DNA of 64,000 nt, taken from the NCBI RefSeq assembly GCF_000744935.1, contig NZ_JQMW01000011.1:186001-250000 (forward strand), given 5' to 3'. Positions 62,152 through 64,000 of this stretch are shown here, in pieces. Source of the DNA: Clostridium sp. KNHs214. GTDB lineage: Bacteria; Bacillota; Clostridia; Clostridiales; Clostridiaceae. A program made the translations under genes and the position numbers. Within the stretch, counting starts at the first letter, position 1. Each line of letters opens with the position of its first letter. A model generated the notes under the pieces. It saw only the letters and a list, made by a program, of their open reading frames with translations. It was not told where the DNA came from and made no database searches.

Positions 62152-62727
62152 CTACTTTCTTTCTTCATATATAAAAGGTACTTCTAACTCTGATAACTTC
62201 TTTTGTACCTTATCTTTCTCTGATAACAATATTTCTTCTATACCTTCTAATGGCCACTCTATACCAACTTCTTCGTCATTCCATAAAAGTCCACTATCAT
62301 ACTCTGGTGCATAAAAATCTGTACATTTATAATTAAAAGTTGCTGTATCTGACATAACTAAAAATCCATGTGCAAAACCTTCTGGCACATAAAACTGCTT
62401 TTTATTTTCAGCAGTCAAAAGAACACCTTTCCACTGTCCAAAAGTAGGTGAGCCTTTTCTTAAGTCCACTGCTACATCATAAACTTCTCCTTCTGTAACA
62501 CGAACAAGTTTACCTTGAGTATGCTTTGTTTGAAAATGCATACCCCTAAGTACTCCTTTTTTAGACTTACTTTCGTTATCTTGAACAAATTCCATAGTAA
62601 GTCCAGCCTCATGAAAATCTTTTTTGCTGTAAGTCTCCATAAAATAGCCTCTATTATCACCAAAAATAGTAGGTTCTATAATATATAAATCTCTTATTTT
62701 AGTTCCTATAAATTTAAACTTTCCCAT
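62152..62727 (-). CDS. rfbC: dTDP-4-dehydrorhamnose 3,5-epimerase
   Basis: A protein of about 191 residues, a cupin epimerase, step 3 of the pathway. It shows the family block KGVLRGMHFQTKHTQGKLVR with the catalytic histidine, and YVPEGFAHGFLVMSD. GGAGGTAACT precedes the ATG at 62727; an ATG 4 codons earlier is inside the site. It lies 15 bp after rfbA. Confidence 0.95.
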   Translation of the reverse strand: MGKFKFIGTKIRDLYIIEPTIFGDNRGYFMETYSKKDFHEAGLTMEFVQDNESKSKKGVLRGMHFQTKHTQGKLVRVTEGEVYDVAVDLRKGSPTFGQWKGVLLTAENKKQFYVPEGFAHGFLVMSDTATFNYKCTDFYAPEYDSGLLWNDEEVGIEWPLEGIEEILLSEKDKVQKKLSELEVPFIYEERK

Positions 62728-62742
62728 AGTTACCTCCAAGCT

Positions 62743-63648
62743 TTAAATATTTTCTGTTGCTGCAACCTCAGCTTGAGCTTCTTTATAATCATCTGCAATT
62801 TGAGCTAGGTATTTTCCATACTCTGTTTTCATCAAAGGTTGAGCCAATTTAAGAAGCTGCTCTCTAGTTATAAAGCCTTTTTTATAAGCAATTTCTTCTA
62901 TGCATGCTACATAAAGTCCCTGCCTCGTTTGGACAGCTTCAACAAAGTTTGCAGCATTTAATAAGCCTGAAGGGCTTCCTGTATCGAGCCAAGCCATACC
63001 TCTACCAAATAGCTCAACTTTTAACTTACCTCTTTTTAAGTACTCATTATTAACAGAAGTAATTTCAAGTTCCCCTCTAGCAGAAGGCTTAACATTCTTA
63101 GCTATCTCCACTACCTCATTATCATAGAAATATAATCCTGGTACTGCATAATTAGATTTAGGAAACTGAGGTTTTTCCTCTATAGAAATTACATTATTAT
63201 TTTCATCAAATTCTACTACTCCAAACTCCGTTGGATTACTTACATGGTACCCAAAAATAGTAGCTTCATCTCTTTCTACAGCATTTTTAAGTCTTTCACT
63301 AAAGCCATAGCCATAGAAAATATTATCACCCAAAACTAAAGCCACCTTATCATTCCCTATAAATTTTTCACCTATAATGAAAGCCTCTGCTAATCCATTA
63401 GGTGCAGCTTGTACAGCATAAGAAATCTCAAGACCAACCTCACTGCCATCACCAAGTAATTCTTTATAGCAAGGAAGATCCCTTTCAGTTGAGATTATAA
63501 GTATCTCTCTAATACCTGCAAGCATTAAAACTGATAATGGATAATAAATCATTGGTTTATCGTATATAGGTAATATTTGTTTTGAAACGGATTTAGTAAT
63601 TGGATAAAGTCTTGTGCCAGAGCCTCCGGCTAAAATTATACCTTTCAT
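62743..63648 (-). CDS. rfbA: glucose-1-phosphate thymidylyltransferase
   Basis: A 301-residue nucleotidyltransferase, the first step of dTDP-rhamnose synthesis (glucose-1-phosphate plus dTTP). It shows [17 protein letters not shown] at the N-terminus, the metal-binding VLGDNIFYG, and [24 protein letters not shown] precedes the ATG. It is the first gene of the four-gene rhamnose set; the KdsC-like gene lies 83 bp upstream. Confidence 0.96.
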   Translation of the reverse strand: MKGIILAGGSGTRLYPITKSVSKQILPIYDKPMIYYPLSVLMLAGIREILIISTERDLPCYKELLGDGSEVGLEISYAVQAAPNGLAEAFIIGEKFIGNDKVALVLGDNIFYGYGFSERLKNAVERDEATIFGYHVSNPTEFGVVEFDENNNVISIEEKPQFPKSNYAVPGLYFYDNEVVEIAKNVKPSARGELEITSVNNEYLKRGKLKVELFGRGMAWLDTGSPSGLLNAANFVEAVQTRQGLYVACIEEIAYKKGFITREQLLKLAQPLMKTEYGKYLAQIADDYKEAQAEVAATENI

Positions 63649-63731
63649 ATTTTGCCCCCTTAGATTTTATTTTTCACATTTATCTTTTGATGACTGTAAA
63701 ACTTTTTTATTTTTTCATTAAAACAAATTTC

Positions 63732-64000
63732 TTATATGTCATTACTTAATATTAAATCTATAATTTCTCTCACTGCACCATCTCCACCATTAAGTACTGA
63801 TACATAATCAACAATAGTTTTTAAATTCCTAACACAATTGGCAACTGCAAATTTTGCTCCAACTTTTTTTAATATTTCATAGTCGTTAATGTCATCACCA
63901 ATATATGCTATTTCATCATCAATAAGATCGTATTTCATTTTTAATTCTTCATATTTTTGTAATTTATTTTCTATTCCTTGAAATACTTCTTCAATTCCTA
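63732..64000 (-). CDS. KdsC-like HAD phosphatase (partial, runs off right edge)
   Basis: The frame is open to the window edge. The visible ~89 residues include the HAD motif IAYIGDDINDYEIL and VNGGDG-like LNGGDGAVREII, typical of KdsC, the phosphatase of 3-deoxy-manno-octulosonate-8-phosphate or the analogous sialic/legionaminic acid enzymes. The upstream residues GIEEVFQGIENKLQKYEELK are in the same frame, so the ATG at 63938 is not the start. It suggests a nonulosonate/Kdo-like sugar module next to the rhamnose genes. Confidence 0.85.
   Translation of the reverse strand, partial: GIEEVFQGIENKLQKYEELKMKYDLIDDEIAYIGDDINDYEILKKVGAKFAVANCVRNLKTIVDYVSVLNGGDGAVREIIDLILSNDI

Overview
The window is a low-GC, Firmicutes-type chromosome segment with strong AGGAGG-like ribosome binding sites, A/T-ending codons and U-rich terminators. 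Its gene content (CheV and MCP chemotaxis genes, L,D-transpeptidase, DprA/ComM, dTDP-rhamnose genes, type VII secretion with LXG effector) fits Clostridium sensu stricto, probably near C. botulinum/C. sporogenes. The species is an inference from gene content; no rRNA or tRNA gene was seen.

Left part (1-2.5 kb): the tail of an unknown gene, an L,D-transpeptidase and a small DUF4190-like membrane protein. From 2.6 to 21.3 kb, nearly everything on the minus strand forms a type VII (ESX/T7SSb-like) secretion locus, read from right to left. A PP2C phosphatase comes first, then a PknB-like Ser/Thr kinase interrupted in a TA tract, a membrane-anchored protein with twelve 9-residue repeats carrying TxLL motifs, and a DUF6382-like plus FHA protein. 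A CpaE/MinD-like ATPase, a YukD/EsaB-like ubiquitin fold, EssC (three P-loops) and WXG100-like proteins follow. The locus ends with an LXG-type effector, a decaying array of candidate membrane immunity genes, a TPR protein and two further WXG100-like proteins. I recognise no EsaA, EssA or EssB by sequence. The standout inference is a secretion machine wired to phosphothreonine signalling: kinase, phosphatase, FHA reader and a repetitive multi-threonine scaffold lie side by side. A 2.2-kDa-residue-scale (2234 aa) Ig-like surface protein with a C-terminal LPITA sorting-like motif is divergently transcribed from the same intergenic region.

28-41.6 kb is mixed: a CpsD-like tyrosine kinase, zinc-ribbon membrane proteins (one a truncated duplicate), CheV, an LtaS/MdoB-like phosphoglycerol transferase, a secreted FIVAR-like protein, an MCP and a polar amino-acid ABC transporter. 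From 41.7 to 51.2 kb, two almost identical AAA-like/PD-(D/E)XK (DUF1703) genes bracket a TudS-like gene and a sugar/glycerol-phosphate-type ABC transporter. Their flanks hold matching remnants of a reverse-transcriptase-like gene and of an HTH gene. From 51.5 to 60 kb come a TPR protein, an HTH protein, dprA, a comM-like gene, a REP-associated (Y1) transposase, a UPF0175/DUF3368 toxin-antitoxin pair and small hypotheticals. The right end carries rfbD-rfbB-rfbC-rfbA (dTDP-L-rhamnose) and a partial KdsC-like phosphatase.

The intergenic DNA is unusually repetitive. It holds four copies of a ~155-bp palindromic MITE-like element (two of which supply the stop codons of T7SS genes), about a dozen copies of a related GGCCACATAG terminator-like hairpin, and about five copies of a REP-like CCCCAGGGG element clustered around the Y1 transposase.
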